Positions 34,670 through 45,307 of a DNA stretch of 64,000 nucleotides are shown here, piece by piece; positions within the stretch are counted from its first letter, which is position 1, and the number at the start of each line of letters is the position of its first letter. The translations under genes were made by a program, and so were the position numbers. Origin of the DNA: Syncephalastrum monosporum B8922 (lineage: Eukaryota; Mucoromycota; Mucoromycetes; Mucorales; Syncephalastraceae). Location of the stretch: NCBI GenBank assembly GCA_000697355.1, contig JNEN01001248.1, positions 1-64,000 of the forward strand. The letters run 5' to 3'. Under the pieces are notes generated by a model that worked only from the letters and a program-made list of their open reading frames with translations, did not search any database and was not told where the DNA came from.

Positions 34670-37600
34670 GTAAAGGAAGGTGGTGGTTTATAAGGGGACA
34701 GAGGAAAGCGAGGGGAAAAAGTAGGAGAAAGGGCGATAATAAGAAAAACAAAAGAAGGGAAGGGGGGTAACAGGATCTAAAGTGAAAATGAAAGGGAATT
34801 AACCGCAAAGAGGAATGGCAAAAGTCAAAACAAAATGTGATCGACGCTGGTTTCGGTGCATTGTTTCACCAAGACTGGTAGTTTAACAGATAAAAACGTG
34901 CACATCTCATAAATAGCTTCTCCCGCCATCCAACTTTTTTCTTTTCCGCCGTTTTGACACACATCTGTATGGATTCCGCTTGTCCAAACAGACCACTCTA
35001 ATCTATTTATGTATTACCTTATATCGCATAAGTGAAGAAAATTAGGAAGAGGATTTCTTGTCTGGAAACCTACGTAATGACCGACCAATCCAGAATTCCT
35101 ATCAGCTGACACCACGCATCGGTTCAAAAAAATCTGAGTTTATAGTTTTCTTTGCTGATCTAGGACGTTATGACGCTAGGATGCTATGATGCCATATGCC
35201 AAGCACACTCAGTATACACATGCTTCGCTGTCCATTTTCAGGACTGGAACAAATATGGATAGACATATGCTGCCCAACCATACATCTTTGTTTCAACTGG
35301 CCAATAAGAGAGGGCTCCTCACTGCTCAAGTGATATGAAGTCGATTTATATTATTTTATGCACTTGCTGTATATTGTCTTATCAGCCATAAGTACCTGGA
35401 GAGCACCAAAATTGTTTCGCGATGGAGATACACTCAACAAAGTTAAATCACCCAAGAATTGTGTGCTGGATTACTGAAAAAAAAAAATAGCTGCTTTGTC
35501 ACTTTGGAAACTTCAGAAGCGCCGGGATAAGTGACGGGCCTCTCAATAATACGTAAGGTAAACGGTAAGACTGTTACTACATATACGTATGCGTCCATTA
35601 CGAAGATCATAGCAATCGTAAAGATTGCGGCATACGTATCGTAAACGTCTTCAACTGTCTCTCAAAACGGCACCAAATACAAAATAGAGATACATATGCA
35701 CGTACTATATCCTCAAAAAATGTTCGAGAATTTGAACAATTGTGAATGGTTCTGTGATGTTTTCTGAAGCCCATACATTGCTTCACTCCCAGAAGATAAT
35801 CCGTGTATGGAGACATTGGCGTTTCTATCCAATGGATGAGGTTATACTCACAGTGCCATTCTACGCATACTAGAAAGTCCATGGATCGTGCAGTAACTGC
35901 ACAAGCGTCTTAGGTAATCAGCAGTACACTCTCTGTTATCATTGATGAATGATGAATGATAGACACTCCAGAGTATTCTTGTCCTTGAGCATCGGCTAAC
36001 TCTTCAAGACGGGGCCTTCTAAGGCAAGGCTCTATACCATCTGAAGCAGGTGTTTTTCTATCTCGAGTGCATAATTTATGAACACGCATGGCTCTACGTG
36101 ACCATTCATACCCGACCGCAAGCAGAATAGCTTTTGCTGAGCACCCAAGGAACGAGAACCATTTGAAACCCTTGCATACTCCTGCTTTTGGAAGAATCCG
36201 AATGATTAACAAACTAACGAAAGACCACGGGTCTACTTCCAATCTATGGTACGCACAAGTTGGTCACGAGCTAGCATCCGCTATCAGAAAGACTTTGCCG
36301 ATGTCAGTTTTGGGGCGGCCGCAGTCACCTGCATGTGTGAGAATAATGGAATATAGGAATAATGGTATTGGAAGAAGAAGCTTTCGGTTGGGATATTCCT
36401 TTTATTCTTCTGTCTTTTTAGCCAATAAAGTGCATGCAGACTCGGATGTATTCGTAATACTCCAAATCGTGATTTGGAATAGGTGAACGATTCAAATATG
36501 CATGTGCTTCCATAAAAGTAGCCGCACATGGTCAAATTTGTAAGGTGTAGAAGTAAAAGGAGAGAGAAACGCGATACGATCTTCGGTATCCGCCACGATG
36601 GTAGAAAAAAAAACATGGGACAGGCGGATCGAAAACCGCGACTGCGGCCGGGCGGGGGTTGGTGCGTCGTGCGGAAATCGCCCAGAGGACCGGGGCATAC
36701 ACATACACCGCACGCTTTACTGTCGGACAACTCAGTACATAGCATTGAGAACGGCCCCGGTACGGTGGAACAGTCTCAATACAAGAGGAAAAAGCGTGAC
36801 ACAGTTGGCACCTACCGTCCCGGGAGAAGCTTTTCCAGTCGTAACACATGAGGCAACACAACGTCCATGAGTCTTTTTTGAGCTGCCATGCAGCTGGTTC
36901 CCGTTCTCTACCCAATTATCATGTAGAACGAGACACGCATAGTACCACATTCCTCTATGGCAATCAATAATATGATCCCAGAAAAGAATGCGTACAGTAT
37001 ACATAGATCGTTCTAGATGGCTAATACGACTTTTATGATATCTCAAAAAATAAGTCAGGATGCGCATCTTATGCACGCTATATCACACTGCATGGATCGC
37101 AGGCGGACCCACGAAGGAACTATGGAAATCAAATGGTAAAAGGTAAAACGCGCGCGGAGTTCCTGGTGAATGAGCACCTCCTTCATGTCTAACTGACCTG
37201 CGTCGACGCACGAGGCGCGTGGGATCCCTTCTTCAGGAGCGTAATGGAAAGGCGAGGAGCGGGGAAAATGACCAAATAACGAGCGCCATAGCAATAGACA
37301 TGAGTGAGCGTCACCTTGTGAAAGAGAAGTTCAAGAGACCAAATAGGAATTCAGCAGACTATAGGGAGTGCCATTCAGAAGGTTCGTTGCCATCATACGA
37401 ATCAAATGGGTAGGCAGGGAGGGTATCGAACGTATATTTCGAAGATCTGAAGATATATATGTGCCTTCAGATCTATAGGAATTGTTTCTTATTTAGGTAA
37501 CCGAATAGGGTTTGTAATAGGAAGTTAAGAGAACTATCCTCAAGAGCTGAATGTTCTACGCCACAGGGACACCTTTCCTAATTCCTTTGTCAAAGGTGCT

Positions 37601-37875
37601 TCTTTTTTTATTTCGCACATCGAAAAAATCGGGTTTCCAAATCGGGTAGTCGAAAAAGTCCTTGCGATCGGTGGTTTCGCGTGGAGAGTGAGATGCCGCC
37701 AGAAATATCTAATATGTGGAGCCGAAGCTGCGTTGACAGGAGAAAGCCCTTTTTCACCCATAGATCACTTTTATATACCTTCTTCTCTGTATCGTCTCTC
37801 CTTCTGTTGAATCTCTCCTTTCTCTCTTTACTTAAAACCAAACGAAAAAAATCAAAGAAAAACCAAATCGCTTAT
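34670..37875. other. 3.2-kb gene-free region
   Basis: Between the divergent glycosyltransferase-like gene and the LON/RING gene. Frames such as 36088-36486 lack biased composition and have no family likeness. A GC-richer patch lies at 36640-36790. A perfect 10-bp inverted repeat occurs at 37443-37474. The last ~150 bases are a pyrimidine-rich leader. No RNA gene was found. Confidence 0.5.
37443..37474. repeat. Perfect hairpin, 10-bp arms
   Basis: AGATCTGAAG at 37443-37452 and CTTCAGATCT at 37465-37474 are exact reverse complements around a 12-base AT-rich loop. It is about 400 bases upstream of the LON/RING gene. Its role is unknown: it could be a transcript terminator, a binding site or chance. 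Confidence 0.5.
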
Positions 37876-39408
37876 ATGTCGGTGCTACTTAAATCGCTCG
37901 ACGCAATGCTGGCCTGTGCAGCCTGCGGCAACCCTCTCTATGCGCCTGTTACTTTATCGTGCGGCTACACTGTCTGTCAGCAGTGCGTTCCGCCGTTCTC
38001 TCCCCAGCTGGATAACCGCCCGCGCAGCACCTTTTTATGCCCAGTAGCACACTGCAGTTCACGATCGCATCTCTTTGGCCCTGATAAGGCTACCTTTATT
38101 GATAACAGCGTTCAAGAGCTATGTCAGCTGTTGCAAGATATCAATACCCGGCCTCGCAAAAAGACACGCAACAGCGCAGATGGCCGCTCTATCTCGCCTT
38201 CTCCCACATTATCCTACGACGATCATATACTCGAATGCAGCAAGTGTGCTCAGATCATGGTGAAGCCCATGACGATGCATTGTGGCCACGCGTATTGCCG
38301 GCTGTGTGCTCTCAAGACGAAGATTGAATGCGAGGGGTGCGTGAAATGCCCGCGGCCGCTGCCACGCTACAATTATCTGCAGGATCAGGCGGCGGTCAAT
38401 TGCTTGCTCGAGCGCGCTATCGCCCTGTATCAGCAAGACAGAGGCTCCCAAGATACCAACCCTAGCCCCAGCATCAGCATTAGCAGCAGTTCTTCCGCAC
38501 TCGTCCCGCCGTCCGCGTATGCTCAGCAGCAGCAGCAGCTCCTCTTTAGCAAACCGATTTTTGTGACCGGCGTTGTGATCCTGCCGCGGCAGCACGTTCG
38601 TCTGCCCGTAATGGCGTTGAATCATCTGCGCATGCTGAGAAACGCTGTTTATGCGGACAGCCAGTACCATGGCCTGTGCATCGCCGCGGTGCATCGGGGT
38701 CGCCCGAGTCTATCCCAATACGGCACCATTGTGGAGATCGTCTCGGTCGAGCAGTACAGCAACAGTTCACTTATTCTTGATGTCGTTGGCCGCGAGCGGT
38801 TCAGGGTACAAGGCGAATACGACGAGGCGACCGATCCAGTCGAGGCTCGACGGCAACAGCAGCAGTTGCGACCAGCGGGCGCACGCGACATTGCTATGCT
38901 TTTGACGGACATTGAAATTGTTCCTGAATACCCAAGTGCGCCGCAGACGGCTGCTGGGTCGTTCCCGTCCGTTTTGGGGTCGGCAGAGATGTCAGCCGAA
39001 ACAGAAAGTCACGGGAGTAGCGTGTTCTCTATGTCGGAGAAGGTGCACGCGTATATCATGCAACTTGCGCGCACACCACCTCTCAGAATGAATGCGACAG
39101 GCGTTTCGGCGACGTTATCCCTCTCGACGAGCACCGAGGGCCTGATGGGCCCCCTGTGGTTCGAAACCATGCAGGGCATCCACGGTCGCCTGCCCCCAGC
39201 CTCCCAGCCTGCGGGCGTGTGTTGGTGGGCCGCGGGGGTCCTGCCTGTGAGCGGTGCCGAGCGCTACGCTCTGCTGCGCACACTTCATTTGTCCGACCGT
39301 CTGGCACTCGTCTGGTCTTGGATCAAGCAGCTCGATACCCAGTGGAAACGGTGCCGGCAGACAGCCATCACCAGCGTCAACCAGGTCTTTCAGCAGCAGC
39401 AAAACTAA
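37876..39408 (+). CDS. LON-substrate-binding-domain protein with two RING-type fingers (LONRF-like)
   Basis: One uninterrupted frame of 510 residues from the ATG at 37876. The first RING-like finger is CAACGNPLYAPVTLSCGYTV with a CQQC follow-up; the second is CSKCAQIMVKPMTMHCGHAY with CRLC and CVKCP. The LON N-terminal (substrate-binding) domain runs from about residue 215 to the end (FVTGVVILPRQHVRLPVMAL, RYGT-like QYGTIVEI, DVVGRERFRV, TLHLSDRLALVWSWI). LONRF proteins act as E3 ubiquitin ligases in protein quality control. Earlier in-frame ATGs (37693 onward) would add a poorly conserved segment over a pyrimidine-rich leader, so I preferred 37876. Confidence 0.88.
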   Translation: MSVLLKSLDAMLACAACGNPLYAPVTLSCGYTVCQQCVPPFSPQLDNRPRSTFLCPVAHCSSRSHLFGPDKATFIDNSVQELCQLLQDINTRPRKKTRNSADGRSISPSPTLSYDDHILECSKCAQIMVKPMTMHCGHAYCRLCALKTKIECEGCVKCPRPLPRYNYLQDQAAVNCLLERAIALYQQDRGSQDTNPSPSISISSSSSALVPPSAYAQQQQQLLFSKPIFVTGVVILPRQHVRLPVMALNHLRMLRNAVYADSQYHGLCIAAVHRGRPSLSQYGTIVEIVSVEQYSNSSLILDVVGRERFRVQGEYDEATDPVEARRQQQQLRPAGARDIAMLLTDIEIVPEYPSAPQTAAGSFPSVLGSAEMSAETESHGSSVFSMSEKVHAYIMQLARTPPLRMNATGVSATLSLSTSTEGLMGPLWFETMQGIHGRLPPASQPAGVCWWAAGVLPVSGAERYALLRTLHLSDRLALVWSWIKQLDTQWKRCRQTAITSVNQVFQQQQN

Positions 39409-40829
39409 GCCCTTCCTTTGAACCCTTTTTTCTCCCATCCATTTTACTTTGTCACCCACTGTCGCTCCCTCTCTTCTCCCGTTTGCGCATTCCCTGGTTT
39501 CATTTGATATCGTCTTGGCTTGACTTTTTATACCTCCACTCGTTCTCTCCTCCTCCTTCCCGCTCGTCTTCGTGTTTTTACCGCACTCTCTCATTTTAGT
39601 ATTGCCTACGAAACAGCCCTTTACCCCGTTTATCCACTCTGCTCGCATACCCTCTCCAGCTCTTTTCCACCTTTGTATGACTTCCACATATACTTCCACG
39701 TCCACACAGCGTGAATCCTACCTACCTATGACTGCTTTCTTGCACCTCATTCTATCCATGTAAAATATGCCTTTTACTTTTATCTCTTTCCATTACTTAG
39801 TATATACTACTGTAGCCACCTCAAATCTTCCTTATGCACATATAGAAAGCTTACGCTTATGAATGTCTTCAATCTTTTCTTTATTTGACTGTCACATCTT
39901 TGTGGTACTATGCCACGCTTGGTTGCATCTGGAGCGGACACAAAATGCCGTATTGGCTACCTTGTCGGGTGTGCTACGATGGGACAAGTCGCGGCATCTT
40001 TTTTCTATTTTTCTTTTCCCTTGGGCCGTCCCAAATATTTCGCATATCAACCAAGAGAAAAGCACTGCTGTAATCACTCATCCGTGGTGTGATATGCATG
40101 AGTGGATTACACAGATGCAAGAAGACGAAGGAAAAGCTGTGTCTCGATGCATCTTATCAAGCTTTCTTTCTAAAAGATTGTGATAGCGCAGAAAATAAAA
40201 GACCAGCTGTCAGAAAGGGGGGTCAGGCGTCTGCAAAGCCAAAAAAAGTGCTCTCTCTTTCTCTCTCTCTTTCATCGGCGCGTCATTCTCCTCCCTTATT
40301 TGGTGTGGACCGCGATCGACCGAGGCCGCTATACTTGAAGTGTGCATGTGTGCCACGATCGTGTATCCTCATGGAATCTTCTTTTCTTTTCTTTTTCTTT
40401 TGTTCGTTCTTCAGTAAACGAGGAGCGTTGCTCATGTAGGAAGATGAGATAAGAAACATCGAGCATTGTTGCATAGACACAAAAAGCGAGGCTGTATATA
40501 AAGATAGAAGCAGTACAGTAAACATGTCTGGTTATTTAAGGGATAAGGGCGCATCCCCTGTCACGTCAGCCCTACAATACGTACACATGGATAAGGTGTA
40601 TGTATATATTGTAGCATACATACACTCATACACATAACGCATACACAACACACAACACATCCACAACATAAAAAACCCATTCCCATCAACTCCGAAGAGC
40701 TCTACGTATTCAACTCATCCGCTTTTTTGGTGCCATCTCACCTCTTCCGCTTTTCTTCTTGCTTCTCCTTTCTATTTCTCTTTCTTTCTTTCTCCTTCAC
40801 ACTTTTCGTTTCTTTTTCGTTTTCCAACC
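39409..40829. other. Intergenic region upstream of beta-tubulin
   Basis: A long CT-rich stretch (39415-39600), several CT and CA repeats (40250-40275, 40615-40680) and a CT-rich leader directly before the beta-tubulin ATG. Such pyrimidine tracts are common before strongly expressed fungal genes. No gene is seen. Confidence 0.55.
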
Positions 40830-42910
40830 ATGAGAGAAATCATTCACGTTCAAGCTGGTACGTATTCCTTCTTCCCGTTCGGATAAAGCGAGACGTGTTC
40901 TTTCGTCTTTTCCTCTTCGCTGCGTTGTTTTTACAAGAACGCGTTGCGAAAAAGGCTTTATTTTGCGGCCACATGTCGACCCGACCGGATTCCCTTCCGG
41001 ACCATATTCAAACCCAGTTGACTGACACACGCCCTTTTTTTTTTCTCGGTTCCGAAATAGGTCAATGTGGCAATCAGGCATGTTACCTGCGCGGCACACC
41101 CTTTGTCAATCCGGGTCAGAGTGGGAGAAAGAGAAAAAGACCGAGAAGAAGAAGAGGTGTTGGGTGTGCGTGGGCACGCGGTGGTGGGCTGCTTGTCATG
41201 TATGACGCGCTTTGGCGTGCGTTCGGTTTTGTGCATACACGCATGCGCGGAGTGTGTGTGGATGCATGACTCGACACACGTAGATACGCGTAGAAAAAAA
41301 GAGAAGAGAAGAGAGCAAGTGAGTGGAAACGGTGACTCTGATGGAGGAGCAGGAGCAGGAGAACTAGAGTTTCGAGGAGGCCGAGGAGGTGCTGGAGGGG
41401 AAATAACCTCAAGGAAAGCTGCAGGTTTCTGCTCGGGGACCCCTGGGATTTTTTTTTCTTTGCTCTTGTCAGGTTTTTGCTTACGCCTCATCGCATGAAT
41501 GTATAGATTGGTCAGAAGTTCTGGGAGAACATCAGCCAGGAGCACGGCATTGACGGATCGGGTGCGTACGTCGGTGATAATGATCTTCAGCTAGAGCGCA
41601 TCAATGTCTATTACAACGAAGGATCCAAGGGCAAATACGTGCCGAGGTAAGGACAGAAAGCAGAAACAAGAAAAAAAAAAAATTCTTCATGCATGCGCAT
41701 GCAGCTTGGTTTCGTGAAATTCATGCATGACTCTAGAGCCGTCCTCGTGGATCTGGAGCCTGCCACGATGGATGCGATCCGTGGCAGTACGTACGGCAAG
41801 CTCTTCCGGCCGGACAACTTTGTCTTCGGCCAGAGCGGCGCGGGCAATTCGTGGGCTAAAGGTTACTACACCGAAGGCGCCGAGCTGGTCGAGTCGGTGC
41901 TGGACATCATCCGCAAGGAGGCTGAGCACACCGACTGTCTTCAGGGCTTCCAGCTCGCGCACTCGCTCGGTGGTGGTACGGGCTCGGGCATGGGCTCGCT
42001 TCTGCTTTCCAAGATCCGCGAGGAGTACCCCGACCGCATGCTGTGCACCTACTCGGTCGTGCCGTCGCCTAAGGTTTCAGATACCGTCGTCGAGCCCTAC
42101 AACGCTGTGCTGTCGGTGCATCAGCTCGTCGAGAACTGCGATGCCACGTTCTGCATTGACAACGAGGCACTCTATGACATTTGCTTCCGCACCCTCAAGC
42201 TGTCCAACCCTGGCTACGGCGAGCTGAACCAGCTCGTGTCCGCTGTCATGTCGGGTGTTTCGACGAGCTTGCGCTTCCCCGGTCAGCTCAACTCGGACCT
42301 GCGCAAGTTGTTCGTCAACATGGTGCCCTTCCCGCGTCTCCACTTCTTCATGGTCGGCTTTGCGCCCCTGACTGCGTTCAACTCGCAGCAGTACCGCAAC
42401 CTGAGCGTGCCTGAGCTGACGGCGCAAATGTTTGATGCGCGAAACATGATGGCCGCGTCGGACCCCCGCCACGGCCGGTACTTGACGGTGTCAACCTTGT
42501 TCCGCGGCAAGCTCTCGACCAAGGAAGTGGAGAACCAGATGCTGGCAGTGCAGCAAAAGAATTCGTCTTACTTTGTTGAGTGGATACCCAACAGCGTCAA
42601 GACGTCGCTATGTGACATCCCGCCTGTTGGGCTCAAGATGGCCGGTACATTTATCGGCAACAGCACTGCGATCCAGGAGCTATTTAAGCGCGTCAACGAG
42701 CAGTTCACTGCCATGTTCCGGCGCAAAGCCTTCATCCACTGGTACACCGGCGAAGGCATGGACGAAATGGAGTTCACCGAAGCCGAATCCAACATGAACG
42801 ATCTCGTGTCCGAGTACCAGCAGTACCAGGAAGCCACCGCGGACGAGGAGTTGATGGAGGATGATGAGGAATACCTCGAAGACGAGGAGGAGGAGGAGCC
42901 AGTAGAGTAA
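40830..42910 (+). CDS. Beta-tubulin
   Basis: Exons 40830-40857 (28 nt), 41061-41077 (17 nt), 41507-41646 and 41737-42910 give 452 residues. The tubulin signature GGGTGSG is at 140-146; MREI autoregulation start, GTP-binding loops and an acidic Glu-rich tail are all present. It forms alpha/beta dimers and microtubules. Counting from Met1, residue 167 is Tyr (canonical Phe) and residue 198 is Ala (canonical Glu), both positions where these exact changes confer benzimidazole resistance in other fungi. Cys239 is Ser, as in budding yeast. Intron 2 is unusually long (429 bases) and begins with GC (CAG/GCATGT); exon 2 is a micro-exon that completes QCGNQ. Acceptors are ATAG, ATAG and CTAG. Confidence 0.96.
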
Positions 42911-43168
42911 GGCATCTTTTGTACGTATCCCCATCAGAAACCACACCCATTCTATCACACCTGAATATCTCTTTTCTCTTCCTTTCATCTATTCCCCCCT
43001 TCCCTATGCAAGCCTTTTGGATAAATTTGCGGTCAGGCTTCTTTCTCTCCGTTTGCTCTGTCTGGTTGCTTGCTAATATGTGTAGTTTATGTATTACTTT
43101 TTGAGTATGAGGAATGCGAAAGAAAAGCAGAAAACGAAGATTTGCGATGGGAATATCCGAGGTTGAGG

Positions 43169-44492
43169 TTAATCAAAGACGATCTTGTTGTTGGCAGTGG
43201 TTTGGCCACTCAATGCCTTGCTCATCATTTCCTGCTCTTTGCGCTTGGCAGCCCAGGACGGATGTGACTCAGCCGTTTCCTTGGTTTCACCACCAAACAC
43301 AACCTTATTGCCGGATGGGGCGTCGCCACTCAGGGCCTTGCTCATCGCCTCTTGCTGCTTACGCTTGGCGGCCCAGGACGGGTGGGCGTCTTCTCCTAAA
43401 GGCTGCTTTTGCTGCGGTGGTTTCTTGCCAAAGTATTTGGATTCCTCCGCCCGCTTTTCACGTTCCTTCTTGAGATGGTTGGCCTCTTCACCATACAGCT
43501 CCTCAGCCTTCTTGCGTCGGGCGGCCTGGCCCGGGCGGTTCTTCTTCACTTCACCTTTGTAATAGGCATCAAAGTTGGGGTCGACCCAATCCGCAGAGTC
43601 CTTCTTGGGAGCTATCTTCTTGCGGGATCTGCTATCCTGGTTTAGCGAGCCAACAAACATGGACGCTGCGACGTCAAAGCGTTCCCCGTTATTATCCGTG
43701 CGACGTTGTTTCGCAGGCTGCTCCTCGCCGCCGTCTTTTTGCTCGGCTTCGTCGTCGGTGGTGGCGCGTTTCTTGGATGCAGTATCGACAGGGCTCTTGA
43801 CGACGGATTCGAGTTTGTTGAGGCAGACCACGATCTCATCACGGACTTTCTTTTGGTTCAGCACGCGCGACTGCAGACTGTCGAGCGTCTTCTTGTCGAG
43901 GTCATTCTGTGGTTCAATCTCGTCGCCCTGGTTAAGCGTATCCACACGCTTGAGCGTCGGGTGCTTGCTTATTTTACGTCGCAGTGTTTTTTCCACCAGT
44001 TTCTCGAGATCCAGTTCCTACATTGTCATAGCCTTGAGTATATCTTGGGTTTTCTGTATATGTCTAGCTTCAATACCTCGAGGTACTGCACTTGCTTCTC
44101 AATCCGTTCGACATCCTCTGCGCCGTACTTTTTACCCTTGTCGTCTTTGCTTTCAACCTCTCTATGGCACTTCAGTTAGGATCCGACATAAGAAGCATTA
44201 CGTTCCTTTCTCCCATTTTTTTCTTACCCTTTTGCTTGTTTAAGTTTTCGACGTTCCTTGCGTATTTCGGTCGTCCGGCTGGCTTTGCACAGCTGAGTGA
44301 GCCGCTTCTTTTCATGGAACTAGTAATCGTGGTGAGACTTGTATTCAGCACGGTGGTGGATCTACCTACACGCAGTGTCTCGAGTTTCTTGAGCTTCTTC
44401 TTGGACAATATCAAGCGCTTCTCGCCGTTCTGCTCCTTTTCGGGCTGATCTTGGTTCTCTGTAGCATTGTCATTGGGCTGGACATCCGTCAT
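43169..44492 (-). CDS. Bud22/SRFBP1-like ribosome biogenesis protein
   Basis: Four exons on the minus strand, 44492-44370, 44319-44228, 44161-44077 and 44017-43169, give 382 residues. The protein is highly charged: an N-terminal coiled-coil part (FHEKKRLTQLCK, VERIEKQVQYLEELDLEKL, TLRRKISKHPTLKRV) and a basic tail with two copies of HPSWAAKRK-(Q/E)QE followed by SKALSG. The HPSWAAKRK end is the hallmark of Bud22-type proteins, which act in early 40S rRNA processing in the nucleolus. The repeated HPSW unit (near 43245-43275 and 43355-43385) is a tandem duplication of the C-terminal motif. Confidence 0.85.
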
Positions 44493-44794
44493 CGGTTCGT
44501 CTGCAAGGGCCTATGAAGCGATTAAGTTTCATGGAGCATGCTGTGTCTCGAGATCGTTACCATCGGTATATGTGTTATATTTTTTTTTCTCTTTCTGAAA
44601 AAGCAAGAAAAAATATGGGCAGACCTGCAACTCTTTTGGACTACCGACAATGGTGAAAAATGGACGCCTTCTTTGGTGAATCTACTTTCTTGATGTTCAC
44701 ACCAAATCGGCTCTAGTCGACATGGAATAATAGTATTAAGTTTTAAGGCATGGGTCGCACTCCAATAGGTGCGTAGAAAAAAATAGGTTCTTAT

Positions 44795-45262
44795 TTATGC
44801 GCTATAGTCACCGACAAGCTCCATATCTACACCAAATTGTTGGTAGGTCACCTTATATCTCAACCGCAGCGGTTCCTGTATTTCTACGTGAGCCCATATG
44901 AAAGCTATTTCCATTTCTCAACCCTACCTTGTTTGGATTCAATACGTTAACGCTCTGCGTCACCGACCGTTCTGATTTGGGCGGGACAACCTCAGAAGAT
45001 TGCGGTTCCATTTTCAGTTGCATTGACTATATGAATGTGTGAGCCAAGAACGAGCAGCTCATTGCCGATTGGGTTTACCTTGGGAGCTGCCAGTCGCAGG
45101 CAGAGGTGCTCCATCGGCGCTGTACTCTTATTGGAGAAGTATCCCTTGAGACGATACATGGTATCGTTCTGGCTCACTTCGAACATGATTTCGAGACCGT
45201 TCTTATTCACCAGGTGAACTAGACAAACCCAGTAAGGCTGTGTATCCTTTTTGTTGAATTTT

Positions 45263-45307
<45 letters not shown>

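Noticed and set aside
36088..36486. 132-codon plus-strand open frame in the gene desert
   Set aside because: No start context, no bias in composition and no family likeness; length is within chance for this region.
37693..37875. 61-codon N-terminal extension of the LON/RING protein
   Set aside because: It lies over a pyrimidine-rich leader, is hydrophobic and unlike the family start; ATG 37876 directly precedes the first RING.
40600..40690. CA-rich repeats as a possible telomere-like or CRISPR-like array
   Set aside because: They are short irregular microsatellites without spacers or fixed units.
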